64,000 nt of DNA from Nicotiana tabacum (GCF_000715075.1 NC_134100.1:27582609-27646608), one strand, 5' to 3'. Positions 33,397 to 45,309 are shown, numbered from the stretch's first letter. Notes: generated by a model from the sequence alone, not told the origin. Program-made: numbers and translations.

Positions 33397-35889
33397 ATGG
33401 CAAATCTTCTTTCATTTTTCACCTTTTCCCTTTTCTTCCTTCTCTCTTTACCTTCCTATTCAATATCCTCTTCATCTAATTACACTTTCCCTCAAAAATA
33501 CTTCATCAACTGTGGTTCACATTCCAGCGTCCCCGCCGTAGCCATCACTTTTTCCGGCGACCTGATCTCCGACTCCGACCACAGTAGCTCTGCTGTAGAC
33601 CCCACTTCAAGAGGTTTAGCGGAAATCTATAAAACTGCCAGAATTTTCAGACAAGATTCTTCATATGAACTTGAAACAGAGGAAACTGGTTTTTACATAG
33701 TAAGACTTCATTTCTTTCCTTTTCCTGATCTTTTTAATGCGAAGTTCGACATTTTGGCATCTGGGTTTTTGCTTTTGTCTAATTTTACTGTCCCAAGAAA
33801 CGTAACTTCTCCTGTCATCAAAGAGTTTTTACTCCCCGTGAAAGATTCTAAATTGAAAATCAGCTTTAAACCTCAAGAATCATCTTTTGCCTTTGTAAAT
33901 GCTATAGAAGCATTTATTACTCCTCAAGATTTCATTCCTGAGTCTGCTACTCATGTTACTCGTCAAGGAAATAGCAATATTAGTAATAAAGATTTGTCCT
34001 TGAGTGCTTTATCTGTGGTTCATAGGATCAATGTTGGTGGTTCAGTAATTACGCCCGAAAATGATACGATGAGGAGAAATTGGTTGCCTGATGATGGTTA
34101 TTTGTTTATCAAAGAATCAGCAAAGAACCATTCAATGTTTACTGATAGCCTTAACTATGATACAGAACGAGGAGCTAGTCGATATGATGCTCCTGACTTT
34201 GTTTATAAAACTGCCAAAGAAATGAATAAAGTTGTTGAGAGAAATGATGACAACTTGTTTAATATAACTTGGGATTTTGAAGTAAATAAGAATGGTATAT
34301 TTTTCGTGCGTCTACATTTCTGTGACATCATTAGTCAAGAAAGGAATCAAACGGTTTTTAATGTCTATATGAATGGTGTATATGGACAGCCGATTAGTCC
34401 ATTTGATAGACTTTCACAAATGGCAGCTCCTTTCTATGTTGATTTTGTGGTGGATTCAGATGGTTCTGGTTTTATGAATATCTCTGTTGGACCCCGGATC
34501 GACTCACGTACTCAAAATGCTTTTCTAAATGGAGTAGAAATCATGCAGCTGATTAACGAACGGGGATCAGTTCAAGATGGAAATGGACAGACCAAGAATC
34601 GTCGTTTGTTGATAATCGCTGGTGCTACCATTGGTGGTGTGGTTGCGGTTCTCATCTTAGTTTCTGCAGTGGTTATCTTGTTTTGTTTGAAATCAAGAAA
34701 AGCAAAACCTGTTGAGAGTGGTGACTGGCAAGTTGTGAATGCTAATGGAACAAGTTCACACAGCAGAACTACTGTAAGAACTTCTCCAATTGGTAGCACT
34801 ACTCCTGATATGAATCTAGGGTTAAAGATATCTTTGGCTGAGATTGTTTATGCTACGAATAACTTTGATCCCACATTTATGATTGGTGAGGGTGGTTTTG
34901 GGAAAGTTTACAAAGGAACTTTTCAAGATGGTGTTAAAGTGGCTGTGAAAAGAAGTGAGCCTGGCCATGGTCAGGGTCTTATGGAATTCCAAACTGAGAT
35001 AATGGTCTTGTCCAAGATTCGTCATCAACGTCTCGTTTCATTGATTGGATACTGTGATGAACGAAACGAGATGATACTTGTGTATGAATTCATGGAGAAG
35101 GGGACTTTGAGAGAGCATTTGTACAGTTCCAACGAAGATCTTGGTAAATCATCTTCAAGGTCAGTATTATCTTGGGATCAAAGGCTTGAAATTTGTATTG
35201 GTGCAGCTGAAGGTTTACAGTATCTTCACACTGGTTTAAATGGTCCAATTATTCATAGGGATATTAAGTCGACGAACATCCTTCTTGATGAACATTATGT
35301 TGCCAAAGTTGCTGATTTTGGTCTATCGAAATCAGGTCCTCCTGATCTAACACATATTAGTACCGATGTTAAGGGTAGCTTCGGTTATCTTGATCCTGAT
35401 TACATAAGATGCATGCAACTCACTCAAAAATCTGATGTCTACTCTTTTGGAGTTGTACTTCTTGAAGTGCTTTGCGCTCGACCAGCTGTTAACACTCAGC
35501 TTCCAAGGGATCAAGTAAACTTAGCTGAATGGGGACTTTCTTGGCAAAGAGAAAACCAGCTAGAAAAGATAATTGATCCATCGCTTGCAGGTAAAATTAA
35601 GCCAAACTCGTTGAGAAAATTCGGGGAAACAATAGAGAAATGCCTGCAAGAATATGGGACGGATAGGCCTAATATGGTGGATGTGTTGTGGGACTTGAAA
35701 TATGCTCTACAGCTTCAAAACTCTGCAATATTGCCACAAGAATTTCATGAAGATAGCACCACAGATGTTTCGTGGCAATTGGCATTGCCCGGTATTCATC
35801 GCTTACCTTCTATAGATGTAAGCACAAGTATTGCCAGTGCCAGTGAGAGTGAGGTTTTTTCGCAATTGGTGATCGATGAAGATAGATGA
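33397..35889 (+). CDS. Malectin-like receptor kinase, CrRLK1L family (At5g24010-like)
   Basis: The intron-free 830-residue protein is the one clearly intact host gene. Start: the ATG at 33397 begins a classic signal peptide (MANLLSFFTFSLFFLLSLP), whereas an upstream ATG in frame gives a poly-Lys tract. Residues about 30-385 form a malectin-like extracellular domain with many Asn-X-Ser/Thr sites. One transmembrane helix lies at about 404-428, followed by basic residues. The kinase has the glycine loop GEGGFGKVYKG (about 497), the lysine in VAVKR (about 517), HRDIKSTN (H620-R621-D622), DFG (D640) and GSFGYLDPDY (660-669). The RD-type catalytic loop and all key residues are present, so activity is expected. 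The family, which includes FERONIA and THESEUS1, senses cell-wall state or RALF peptides at the plasma membrane. The exact ligand and paralogue are not deducible. Confidence 0.95.
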   Translation: MANLLSFFTFSLFFLLSLPSYSISSSSNYTFPQKYFINCGSHSSVPAVAITFSGDLISDSDHSSSAVDPTSRGLAEIYKTARIFRQDSSYELETEETGFYIVRLHFFPFPDLFNAKFDILASGFLLLSNFTVPRNVTSPVIKEFLLPVKDSKLKISFKPQESSFAFVNAIEAFITPQDFIPESATHVTRQGNSNISNKDLSLSALSVVHRINVGGSVITPENDTMRRNWLPDDGYLFIKESAKNHSMFTDSLNYDTERGASRYDAPDFVYKTAKEMNKVVERNDDNLFNITWDFEVNKNGIFFVRLHFCDIISQERNQTVFNVYMNGVYGQPISPFDRLSQMAAPFYVDFVVDSDGSGFMNISVGPRIDSRTQNAFLNGVEIMQLINERGSVQDGNGQTKNRRLLIIAGATIGGVVAVLILVSAVVILFCLKSRKAKPVESGDWQVVNANGTSSHSRTTVRTSPIGSTTPDMNLGLKISLAEIVYATNNFDPTFMIGEGGFGKVYKGTFQDGVKVAVKRSEPGHGQGLMEFQTEIMVLSKIRHQRLVSLIGYCDERNEMILVYEFMEKGTLREHLYSSNEDLGKSSSRSVLSWDQRLEICIGAAEGLQYLHTGLNGPIIHRDIKSTNILLDEHYVAKVADFGLSKSGPPDLTHISTDVKGSFGYLDPDYIRCMQLTQKSDVYSFGVVLLEVLCARPAVNTQLPRDQVNLAEWGLSWQRENQLEKIIDPSLAGKIKPNSLRKFGETIEKCLQEYGTDRPNMVDVLWDLKYALQLQNSAILPQEFHEDSTTDVSWQLALPGIHRLPSIDVSTSIASASESEVFSQLVIDEDR

Positions 35890-36761
35890 TTTTTGGCCTT
35901 AGCATATATTAGCTCACTTCATTCTGTTGCAAGTCTGTCTTCTGTGGTAGTATTTTCAAAATTTTTACATGTGACTTCTTGCATGAACCTTGTGTCCAAA
36001 TACTATTAGATAATTGGTACATGGCAAGAGTTTTTACATGTGGCAATATTTCCAAGTAACTATGGACAAATGGCTTATTTTGTCCAAGTGTCCTCCCAAG
36101 AGAAAGAGTGGCATCTTGCATGTTTGTTCATGGACAAGTGTTAACCACTTGTCAAGATTACCATCATCATTCTTGCTCATATAAAGCCACAATCTGCCAC
36201 ATCCGAATGATCAACAAAAGAAAGAAAATTATCTTCACCTTTGTGGTTCAATTATTATCTAATTATGTAATTATTATCATAGTAATTATTAATCTTTCTT
36301 CTGTAGTACCATTTTGTCTAAATTGTCATTCACCAGTTATTTCTTTTACAGTTTTCCAGCTTGCTGGATTTATTATTAATATTTTGCTGATTTTTGTATC
36401 TTCTAAATAAATAGAGATGAGCTTTTTTAATTTTGGGGAAACATTTCACATTGCTGTAATAGTTTCTTCTGACAGTACCTAGCACGACTCAAGCTAATTC
36501 GTATATCTGCTTACCAATAATATTATTGCAGTATTATTATCATTATTTTCCGATGTCATTACCCTACATCTTCTTCTGCTTCCTTTTGGTTAAGGCAATT
36601 CTATATATCATGTGCCAAAACCTTGTTGCAACTGCTTCTGAATAATAGTCAGGGTTCATTTTCTATATTGGATAATAGGCAAATGCTTCAAATGATATCT
36701 GTATTAATAGTATATGACATATTGTTCTGCTTAGAAGAAATGTGGTGCTATATAGAGTATA
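35890..36761 (+). other. 3' flank of the receptor kinase gene
   Basis: No second gene was found. There is an inverted repeat GACAAGTG/CACTTGTC around 36132-36155 and AATAAA-like words near 36407. The frame at 36108-36410 has no recognised domain. Confidence 0.45.
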
Positions 36762-36962
36762 TTTGGTAGGAAGGAAAATATTTTTCAGCAATTATTTTCT
36801 TGAACAAATTGTCTCACTTCTCTATATTCTCTAAGATTTAGAACTATCATAAAAAATAAGCAAAGAAAGTTGTTTTTCCCCTTTTAATGAAAAGTATTAT
36901 TCTTTGGTGTTTGGTTGCCAAAAAATATTTATTTTCCGAAAAATATTTTTCATCGTACCAAA
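36762..36962. mobile_element. Possible MITE with ~25-bp inverted ends
   Basis: The left end, TTTGGTAGGAAGGAAAATA and so on (36762-36786), is an inverted match at 22 of 25 bases to the right end (36938-36962). The body is A/T-rich and non-coding. No convincing target duplication was found, so the exact limits are open. Confidence 0.45.
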
Positions 36963-37757
36963 CACGCTCATGGAGGTGGTAAATTGTGAGTTGGATCAAA
37001 TTTGGGTGGATCAAAATTACACAGGTCAAATCAATAAGTTGGTCACGTCCCGCCTGTACAAAGTTTGTATTAGGTCAAGATGGGTCCTAACCTAACTCAG
37101 TATAACCCAACCCTCCCTCCTTTATAAATTTGCTCCTTTTGAAAAAAATGTGAAAAGCTAATATATTTTTCTTAAATGATTAGCTTTAAGTTTCTTCCAA
37201 ATATACTCAATCCTCCACCTCCAAATTCGATTTTATATGTTTAGATTTGTTGTATTTTGACTTATTGTGTTGTACTACATTGATCCGCATAAACCCAGTA
37301 GTTTAATTGGTCGTTACGGCTCATCTGTTGGATCAAGTTAAAAAACGAGTCATAACTTAAATCAGTTTGATTTTTGCCAGAGTTGGACGATTACTATAAG
37401 AACTCTGGCAATTCTGCGCTCTTTCGGATGTCGAACAAATTAATAAAACACCTGTTTACCTTGAAAATACAAGTAACATTAAACTTGTTTATGGTTTTAA
37501 AGATACGTGTTTTAGTTCAATACTAATTAATAACCAAGAAATCTAACATATAAATGAAAAAAGTAAGTTGAATCAAACCAGTATTTAAGCAAGTCTTGAC
37601 CTCGAGCTATGGTGTCCTCGAGGTTGGTCAACAAGACAGTAAAGTAAAGATAACAATAAAGTTAAGAAACAATTCTGAGGAGTAATGAGCAAGAAAGTAA
37701 GAGAGTATATATTCTTTTGCCAATGATTGATGATGATTACAAATGTTTGGGGTCTCC
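36963..37757. other. Intergenic DNA and left half of an older repeat
   Basis: No gene is seen. From about 37600 to the MULE target site the text looks like the left half of an older LTR-like repeat. Its right half resumes at 56016, after the MULE and element C. The break falls within TTTATATAGTAGGGG. Confidence 0.45.
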
Positions 37758-37765
37758 TTTATATA

Positions 37766-38020
37766 GGAGTCCGGAACCAAAATGTGGTTCTTTTGGACTC
37801 AAACTACACAAATAGGTGGTAAAAAAAAAGACCTTTTTATATATAGCGCCATAATACCTGGCGCTATATACTAACAGTAATGGTACCGTTAAAGTATAGC
37901 ACCAAGTATTATGGCGTTATACTGTAAAAGCTGACATGGTCAGGTATAGCGCCACAATACCTGGCGCTATACATACATCATTAATGTATAGCGCCAGGTA
38001 TAGTGGCGCTATACATAGAT
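37766..38020 (+). repeat. Left terminal inverted repeat of the MULE
   Basis: It contains four units of the form TATAGCGCCA, 7 bases, TGGCGCTATA: 37842-37868, 37894-37922 (degenerate), 37944-37972 and 37986-38014. Stems are 10-11 bp and perfect in three of the four. A fifth, weaker unit lies just inside at about 38060-38090. These are candidate transposase-binding or hairpin-forming sites (inference). Confidence 0.9.
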
Positions 38021-38221
38021 TTTCCTGGCCCCACCAATAATGACTTCAATAATTCAAGCGTATAGTGCCAACTTTTTGGGTGCTATACCTATATAAAAAA
38101 AAATTCCTAGCTAGCCATTTCCTATATAAAGAGGTTAGGATTGTATAGAAATTCATTCAAAAAAAATTTTACCTCTTGTTGAAACGTTTATTGTTCTTAA
38201 ATTCTCCAGCATTTTTTCATT

Positions 38222-41179
38222 ATGTCTGAAGAGCGTAGAATAAGAGTTTCATTATATTGGGGGGTGAGGTTGTGATGGAGAATAACTTCGTGGGCTACAG
38301 TTTATCTGCTCAGTGTCATGTTAAATTGCCACTTACAATAGAGTACGATAAATTGATATCGTTGTTATGCAAAAAACTGAGTGTGAGGAAACGTTCAGTG
38401 ATACTTAAAGTAACCGGAAGATATCCGTATTCCGTCACTCCGCAAGGGGTTGCTTTTTACTCGGAGTTTAACATCGACGATGATGAAACTTTGAGTGGTT
38501 TTCTGAGGACTCCGGACGAATGCAGGGAATTTCTTGTAATCACAATGTTGGAGATGTACGTGAAGGTCGAAGTTGTTCCAAAAAACGAGGTTGTGCGTAG
38601 CAGAGATAAACCCCAGTCATCGGGTGGTTATTATGGAGTAGTTTTTGCCGGACAGGTTTCGGATGAAAGAGTTTTCCTTGATTTAAACTTATCACCGCCG
38701 GCGAATGAGCAGCGAGAAAATAATTTATACCCTGCTTTCCATAATTCACAAGACGAGTGGTAAACTTCAATTTTCATTTGTGTTAATTATGTATATTTTT
38801 GGCGTATTGAATTTGTATTAACGCTCATATATTTAATAGGGGGTACCGGCCGGATATGAATTTTACAAGTGGCCCATCCGGTAGTCATCACTTAATTGAA
38901 AATGTCCATCATGAAATTTCATCACATTATGACTTGTAAGTGAAGTAATATAGCCATATGGAAATCATTTATTAATTCAGTAGCTTATATTTTTGTTGGT
39001 TGTGCAGTGAAAACGAGCAAGTTGAACCACCCGTACTCACTCAATTGACCGAAAATGACGTATTATATCGGGATCTGGCAGATGCACAGAGTGAGGAACA
39101 GAACAGTGATTACGATAACAATGTCGATGAATCCGGAGACGAGACACCCTTTTTTCGTGAGGATGGTGATGAGCAGGATGAGGAGGAAGGACCTGATTTG
39201 AAGAGAGACCCCCCCTAGACGAAGAGTGTATGAGTCCGAAGTGTCATTTCATTCAAGGGAGATTCCTTACATTGATAACTTGCCAACCGTGCCGGATGTG
39301 GAAGCTCTAACAATGGATTTTGATGAAATCCGGACAGCAATGTGGGATGAGTCTAGACCAACGGTGCTTGCAAAGGGGATGCTTTTTCCTGATAAAACGC
39401 GCTTAAGCAGGGCTTGTAAAATGCACAACGTAAAAGAGTGTCGTGAGATGCAGGTATGGGAGTCAAGTCCGATGGTATACAAGGTTTTTTGCCGCAGGTG
39501 GTTTTGGCCATGTAATTGGATATTGCGTGCGACCAAGAAGAAGACAAGTATGTGAAAAGTGGGTAAATACATTCTCACCCACACATGTGAAATGGACATA
39601 TTCAACGGGAATCACTTCAACTTGGATATTAACTTGATTTCTCTTGTACTTATTCCGCATATCGAAGCGTCCATAAGGTATACAATCAAAGAGTGCATTA
39701 CATCGGTCCACCAGGAATATGGCCATACCATTACGAAAAGAAAGGCATTTCTCGGGTGCAAACGAGCGTTTGAAATTGTCTACGGTAATTGGGATAAGTC
39801 ATTTGCATCTCTGCCAAAGTACATGGCCGCACTGCAGCACTTTAACCCCAGGACAGTTGTTGAATGAAAGCTTGAGCAGAGTCTGGGAACACCAGAATAC
39901 ATATTCAATTACGTGTTCTGGGCGTTTAAGCCAGCAATTAATGGTTTTTTGCATTGCCGGCCAGTAATATCCATAGACGGAACTCATGTCTATGGAAAGT
40001 ACGATATCAAGCTATTGATAGCTGTGGCAGTGGATGCTAATGGACAGATATTTCCTCTAGCTTTTGCTGTTTGTGCCAATGAAAGCACAGAGACGTGGAC
40101 GCTGTTTTTGAACCACATGAAAGAGCACGTTGTCAAACAACGTTCAGGTATTTGTCTAATATCTGATCGGTACGGTGGTATATTAAGTTCTGTGAAGAAC
40201 TTGTCTGCATGGAAAGAACCTTATGCATACCACCGTTACTATGTGAGGCACTTTAAGGCCAATTTCCAGAAGGCATATCCCAACAAGGATCTACATGATT
40301 TGATGTGGATGGCAGCAACATACCACAAACAGCATAAATTCCGGAGGCATATAGATTCTATCAGGCAAGAAGACGAGGCATCCTATCGTTGGTTAATGCG
40401 ACATGACCCTGAAAAGTGGACGTTGCATGCGGATGGTGGCAGACGATGGGGAATTCTTACTACAAACGTGTCAGAGTCCTTCAACGGGTTATTGAAGTCG
40501 GCAAGAGGATTGCCCGTCACAGCCATGGTGCGGATGTCGTTCAAGCAGATAATGGAGAGGTTTGTTCAACGGTCTTGCAGCTGCAACGGAATTGATGGAG
40601 AGGGGTGTTGAATTTATGCCAGTGCCTATGAAGAGATTTGAGAAATACAGACGGCGAGCATATTGGCATTCATTTTTGCAGTATGATAACGAAAGAGGTG
40701 TTTTTGAAGTTCGCACCGCTATCCATAATAGTCGGGGTAATAATGTACATACTGTAAATGAATCTGTAAGGTTATGCTCCTGCGTGAAATGGTCCATCTA
40801 CCACATGCCTTGCTCACATGCCATCAAGTGTTTTCAACGTGTTGGTTATGCGGAGACCAACTATGTTGATCAATAATATAGTGTTTCCAAGTACCTAAAC
40901 ACATATAGTGGTCAGTTGCAGCCAGTGGGTGCTGAGCATTATTGGCATCCGAAATCATTTAAAATGGTGTGTAACAAGTCCTATTTGCGTAAAAGACAGG
41001 TGCAGAAGAGAACACGTATACGGAACCAAATGGATGTTAGTGACACCGTTTATGCGCGCAAATGTGGTATATGCTCGCAAACAGGACACGACCATCGTAA
41101 ATGTCCTTCAGCTGGTTTGGGTGGCAAAACTAATCAAGCTCGTGGTGGGTGTTCTTCTAGTGTACCTAACTACCCATGA
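38222..41179 (+). pseudogene. MURA-type transposase, spliced, broken by stops and frameshifts
   Basis: Exons inferred from GT-AG sites in phase are 38222-38759, 38840-38935 and 39008 onward. The first exon encodes a PB1-like N-terminal domain. An acidic linker and DNA-binding region follow. Then comes the MULE transposase core with SIDGTH (Asp codon 39976) and ISDRYGG (Asp codon 40164), with NVSESFNGLL downstream. After these lie a SWIM zinc finger (CSC...PCSH, near 40770-40820) and a CCHC knuckle CGICSQTGHDHRKC (near 41060). Lesions: a one-base loss in a G run near 38258, a one-base gain in a C run near 39209, TGA at 39553, TGA at 39865, a one-base gain near 40577, and TAA at 40874. The length and domain order are otherwise those of a full plant MURA. 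Confidence 0.9.
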
Positions 41180-41661
41180 GTTGATGTTATAATAATTAGT
41201 TATTATATCTATGTTGTAAGATTTATGAAATAAAATTATGCTTGTTAACTATTATTTATACTTTCCCATTTTACCTATTTAAATAATAATTTAATAAAAT
41301 TATCTGTCTATTTATTATGTGTGCGTTGTCTTGTCGAACTGAAAAAGCTGACCAGCTGACATAAAGTTGTCTTGTCAACATCATGATATTTAACACGCAA
41401 AGTATAGCACCATTAGATAGTCCGTTATGTGTGTGTTGTCTTGTCGAACTGAAAAAGCCGACCAGCTGACATAAAGTTGTCTTGTCAACATCATGATATT
41501 TAACACGCAAAGTATAGCGCCATTAGATAGTACGTTATGTGGGTGTTGTCTCGCCTATAAATAACGGGCTCATTGTAGTTATGTTGTGTGCTCAAAATTT
41601 ACTAAAAGCAAATATTTTATTAAAGGTAAGGTTTTTTTTACTAAAAGCAAATATTACACAA
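41180..41661 (+). repeat. Spacer with a 110-bp tandem duplication
   Basis: A unit holding GTTGTCTTGTCGAACTGAAA starts near 41325 and again near 41435, with a partial third start near 41530. Each unit ends in TATAGC(A/G)CCATTAGATAG, a half-copy of the palindrome used in the terminal repeats. It lies directly upstream of the GRF ORF, so it may be part of its promoter. Confidence 0.7.
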
Positions 41662-42015
41662 ATGGCTCAACCTCTTCGTCCACCAAAGTGCAACTGTGGA
41701 AAAGCATGCTTGATGCAAAATTGTTGGGACGGTGGTGAAGTAGGACGCCGCTACTGGCACTGTATGAACCAGTTTTACAAGGTTCCCGGCGAACCTATTT
41801 GTGATTTTCAAGAATGGCTTGATGAACCATGTTATCAGGAATGTTACAGAGAACAACTACAGTTTCTTCATAATATGTGTTTAAGACAACAGGAACATGA
41901 AAAAGAAAGCAATAGAATTATTGCAGACTTGAGGGCGAACCTGAAGGAGGTGGGAGAAGAAAAATGGAAAACACAATGGAATTGTGAAGCACAAAAGGAT
42001 CGAAAAAAAATATAA
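41662..42015 (+). CDS. Small GRF-type zinc-finger, coiled-coil protein of the MULE
   Basis: The 117-residue ORF begins MAQPLRPPKCNCG. A Cys-rich module follows: C-x-C, then NCWDGGEVGRRYWHC and CDFQEWLDE, matching the GRF zinc finger (Cys/His ligands with the Gly-Arg-x-Phe/Tyr-type strand). The C-terminal 50 residues are highly charged and predicted coiled coil. GRF fingers bind single-stranded nucleic acid in other proteins. Here the role is unknown; an accessory part in transposition is an inference. The ATG at 41662 is chosen because the frame above it (from 41539) is hydrophobic and unrelated. Downstream codons up to 42090 still read as coiled coil beyond the stop, so the original protein may have been longer. 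It is the only open gene in this MULE. Confidence 0.68.
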   Translation: MAQPLRPPKCNCGKACLMQNCWDGGEVGRRYWHCMNQFYKVPGEPICDFQEWLDEPCYQECYREQLQFLHNMCLRQQEHEKESNRIIADLRANLKEVGEEKWKTQWNCEAQKDRKKI

Positions 42016-42818
42016 ACTGAAACTTGCGGAGGTGAAGGCGAAACTGAAATAGGTAGAAGAATAAAAAGAACAACTGGAAGAACGATCTAAGTGGTAGAAT
42101 AAATAGCAACCGGGGCTAAACATTGGCATGTATGTGTTTAGTGTATTTTTCATATTTCATGTATTTTTATTATGTTGGTCTGCTATGTTTGTGTTTGTGA
42201 TTGTGTTTGTGCTGTAGTAATGTTTTCCTTGTTTGTTGTACTAAATTTTATTTTAATTGAAGTAGAAGTTAAGTTTAAGTGCTTGTGTTGTACTATATTT
42301 TATTTTAATTGAAATGGAAGTTAAGTTTAAGTGCTTGTGTTGTACTAAATTTTATTTTATGAAACTATCAAACGAATGGAGAAATAAAAAAAGTAATGTG
42401 CATATTCGATTAACTAATATTGTTAATGTATACAAAAATATTATTTACACCATGTCAATGTGTCCGCATCCGGTGTGTCTCAATGCAGTCGCTGGCCTAA
42501 GGCGCATCCCCTCCCACCCGGGTACGCTATCAGGATCATCATCATCAAGTCGTCTCCTTATAGCCGGATGTGGCGCAGGATGACATGTATCGGTGGCGCT
42601 GTCAGCTCCAGTAAAAGGCTACAGAATAATATGAAACTTAGTATAGAAAACTACATAACAATTCACAACAATTTATATTGTCTTACCATCATCGTCTCTA
42701 GATCCTGAATGTAGTCATCTGTCGCTGCATCGCATGAAACCTTAAAAAAGAAATTAATAAAGTTAAAGAAAATAAATAAGTTACAGTTAACACAAATTCA
42801 AATTCAATACTAATAAAC
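42016..42818. other. Spacer between the convergent MULE genes
   Basis: Non-coding, with a ~52-bp tandem duplication (TTAAGTTTAAGTGCTTGTGT near 42270 and 42321). The 3' ends of the GRF and plant-mobile-domain genes face each other here. Confidence 0.55.
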
Positions 42819-45010
42819 TCATACATGCGCATGTGATGTGGAGCCATAACTCAGTCGGCGCCCACTATAAAAATCTCGGGTTGGTCGATCCTCAACAGTT
42901 GTAGGTGGGCCTGGGAAGTATCTACCCCAATCTACTCCTTGAATATCCGAGCCCGTGATCAATAATTGACCCGATGGGATCACCTGCGATGGCACTGGAG
43001 TGCGATAAATTCCAAGGCTGTAAGACGGCATGTCCGTCTCATGCATGCCACCTGCCATATCAGCATCAACATCATCAGCAGGAGCCTCAACGCCCACTTG
43101 CTGGGGACCACCTCCTCTCCGCCCACGACCACGTCGTCCGGCACCACCAGCTCTTCGGCCACCACTAGCTCGTGGGATACCACGACCCCGATGGTACTGC
43201 ACTGGGTACATATAATCAGCCTCGTATGCCAAACGCTAATCCGATCGGGCTCGCTGCAGTGTCTGGGCAGCCACATCCATGAATCAACGACTATACTCCT
43301 GCATGGCCACATGATCGTGGACATAACTCTACATCTGCTGCCCCATATGATAGATGGTATGCAATCCAATCGCCTGCACAAAGTAAAAAATATAAACTAC
43401 ATATTTGGCACTAATTATAGTTGTATAACTAATAATAACAGAAAACATACCAGGGCCTCGTGTCTCCCGGCGTATGGGACGTACCGACCGTGTGCCTGAT
43501 GAACTGGGTTCCCGATAAAAAGTCGGGAAACAGTGCGGTACCATGCCATATAACGTGGAATAGGAAAGTGTTGCGGAGGTGGGGTCAAGTCCCCTCGCCT
43601 GTCCCAGGTACCCAACTGCTCGTTAAGCCATGCTATAAATGTGTCGTCCGCCCTGGACCGATCATCCCTCTCATAATGTAAAGCATGCCATGCAGGCGGA
43701 GTCGGTATAGGTTGCGGCAGGCCAAACTGATGAAATACCCGCTCGGAGGCATGGTGCTCGACAATATCGAGGCATATGAGCGGGACAGAAGCCCTCCAAA
43801 TATGTCGGCCGAACATGCAATACGCTGGCAGGGTACCTATAACCTCATCGTTGTACGGCGTCCAGATGAACTATCAAATAAGAACACAAACCGTTAGTAT
43901 GCACAACACTAAGTTAATCTATAACAAGTAAGTTTAGTTATATATTCACCTGTGCGTCTTCCAGAAGATCCAACACATCCCTGCAGAGGGGGAGATTATG
44001 ATGGGCATCATACTCTCGTGCAAGATTACGACGCATAACCCACCTATAGGCTAGAGGGAGTTGCGAAATTTCTACATTAGCCGGTAGTTGTGGTAGAGGT
44101 GGCTGAAACTGCAGAAATCGCTCCCAAACCCAAACTTAACATACAAAGTTGACGTAAAGTATAAGATTAACTATAACTAGGTAGAATTGTAACTAATGGA
44201 CATATTATTTGAATATGTTGTCACCTGTAGAAGCGACAGAAAGCTACCAACGTCTTTCTGTGTGCCGATGCAAGCCCGGCACATCTGCCTGTACAGATAT
44301 GAGATGACAGCACCACCCCAGCTGTACAAAGATGTATCCTCGAACCGGGCAATATGATGCAGAAAACGGAGGCTCACTAGGTTCCCCGAAGTGTTCGGGA
44401 ACAAGACCCCCCCCAATAAAAGGAGCAACAGCAGCCTCGTATATCGCTGTACATCCACCTCCGCAGACTCATCGGTGATAGTATGGTGGATCTGCACTAG
44501 GTGGTCTTTAATGGGGACCAACTGTATACGACTGGACCCAGACGCTACCGCCTCGTCCTCCGGCATGAAACCCGTGAGCATGTGTAGCATATCCCAATAT
44601 GCCTTCCGCGAATAATATCTCATGGTCGCAGGCAGTAAAACTGGCAAGCCATCAGCGGACAGGCCATATAAAATCTCAGCGTCCTGGAGTGTGATGGTGG
44701 CCTCGCCGATGGGCAAATGGAAAGTGTGCGTCTCCGGTCGCCACCGCTCAATCAAGGTCGTGATCAAAGCATAGTCGAGCTGTATCCGGCCAATCCTAAT
44801 AATCCTATATAATCCCATCTCCTCCAAGTAATGGACCACGCGGGGATGTAGAACGCGGGGAGGACTCAAAAACTCCCACAATAGATCCACTCTCCTAGCC
44901 CGGAAAGTCTGCGTAAGCAACTGTCTGTCCTATATATACTCGGATCTATGCTGGGGCTGTAGGGCTAATAGATCCAACGTCCGGGGGCCGGGATGTATAG
45001 TCGCGTCCAT
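42819..45010 (-). pseudogene. Plant mobile domain gene (PMD/MAIN-like) inside the MULE, broken
   Basis: Exons inferred from GT-AG borders are complement 44225-45010, 43950-44134, 43451-43870 and 42819-43373. The first exon carries the PMD core (RWRPETHTFHLPIGEATITL, then LQDAEILYGL). Later exons carry the C-terminal part of the domain and a Gly/Arg-rich tail. Lesions: TAG at complement 44930-44932 (27th codon), a one-base phase mismatch at the first exon junction, and three in-frame stops at the start of the last exon (TAG, TGA, TAG between 43232 and 43331). PMD proteins such as MAIN and MAIL1 act in transposon silencing and genome stability, and PMDs are known to be carried by transposons. 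What this copy did for the MULE is unknown. Confidence 0.85.
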
Positions 45011-45176
45011 GTCGTCAACTGTAAATTCATATTTTTTAATAACTTAATTGTACAAATTATATATATATTTATGGGTTCAGGGCTCGATATTTTGAGGACC
45101 AGTGACACTAAACTATCATTAATAATTATGTGTTTTTATTATAATTTAAATTCATATTTTTTAATAACTTAATTGT

Positions 45177-45259
<83 letters not shown>

Positions 45260-45309
45260 TGTGTTTTTATTATAATTTAAATTCATATGTTTTAATAACT
45301 TAATTGTAC

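Noticed and set aside
34572..35028. Reverse frames inside the receptor kinase gene
   Set aside because: Shadows of the coding sequence, with no domain.
36132..36155. Inverted repeat after the kinase gene as a transcription terminator or miRNA
   Set aside because: The stem is only 8 bp, too short for a plant miRNA precursor, and plant genes do not use hairpin terminators.
44391..44615. Forward frame across the plant mobile domain gene
   Set aside because: It is a shadow of the minus-strand exon.
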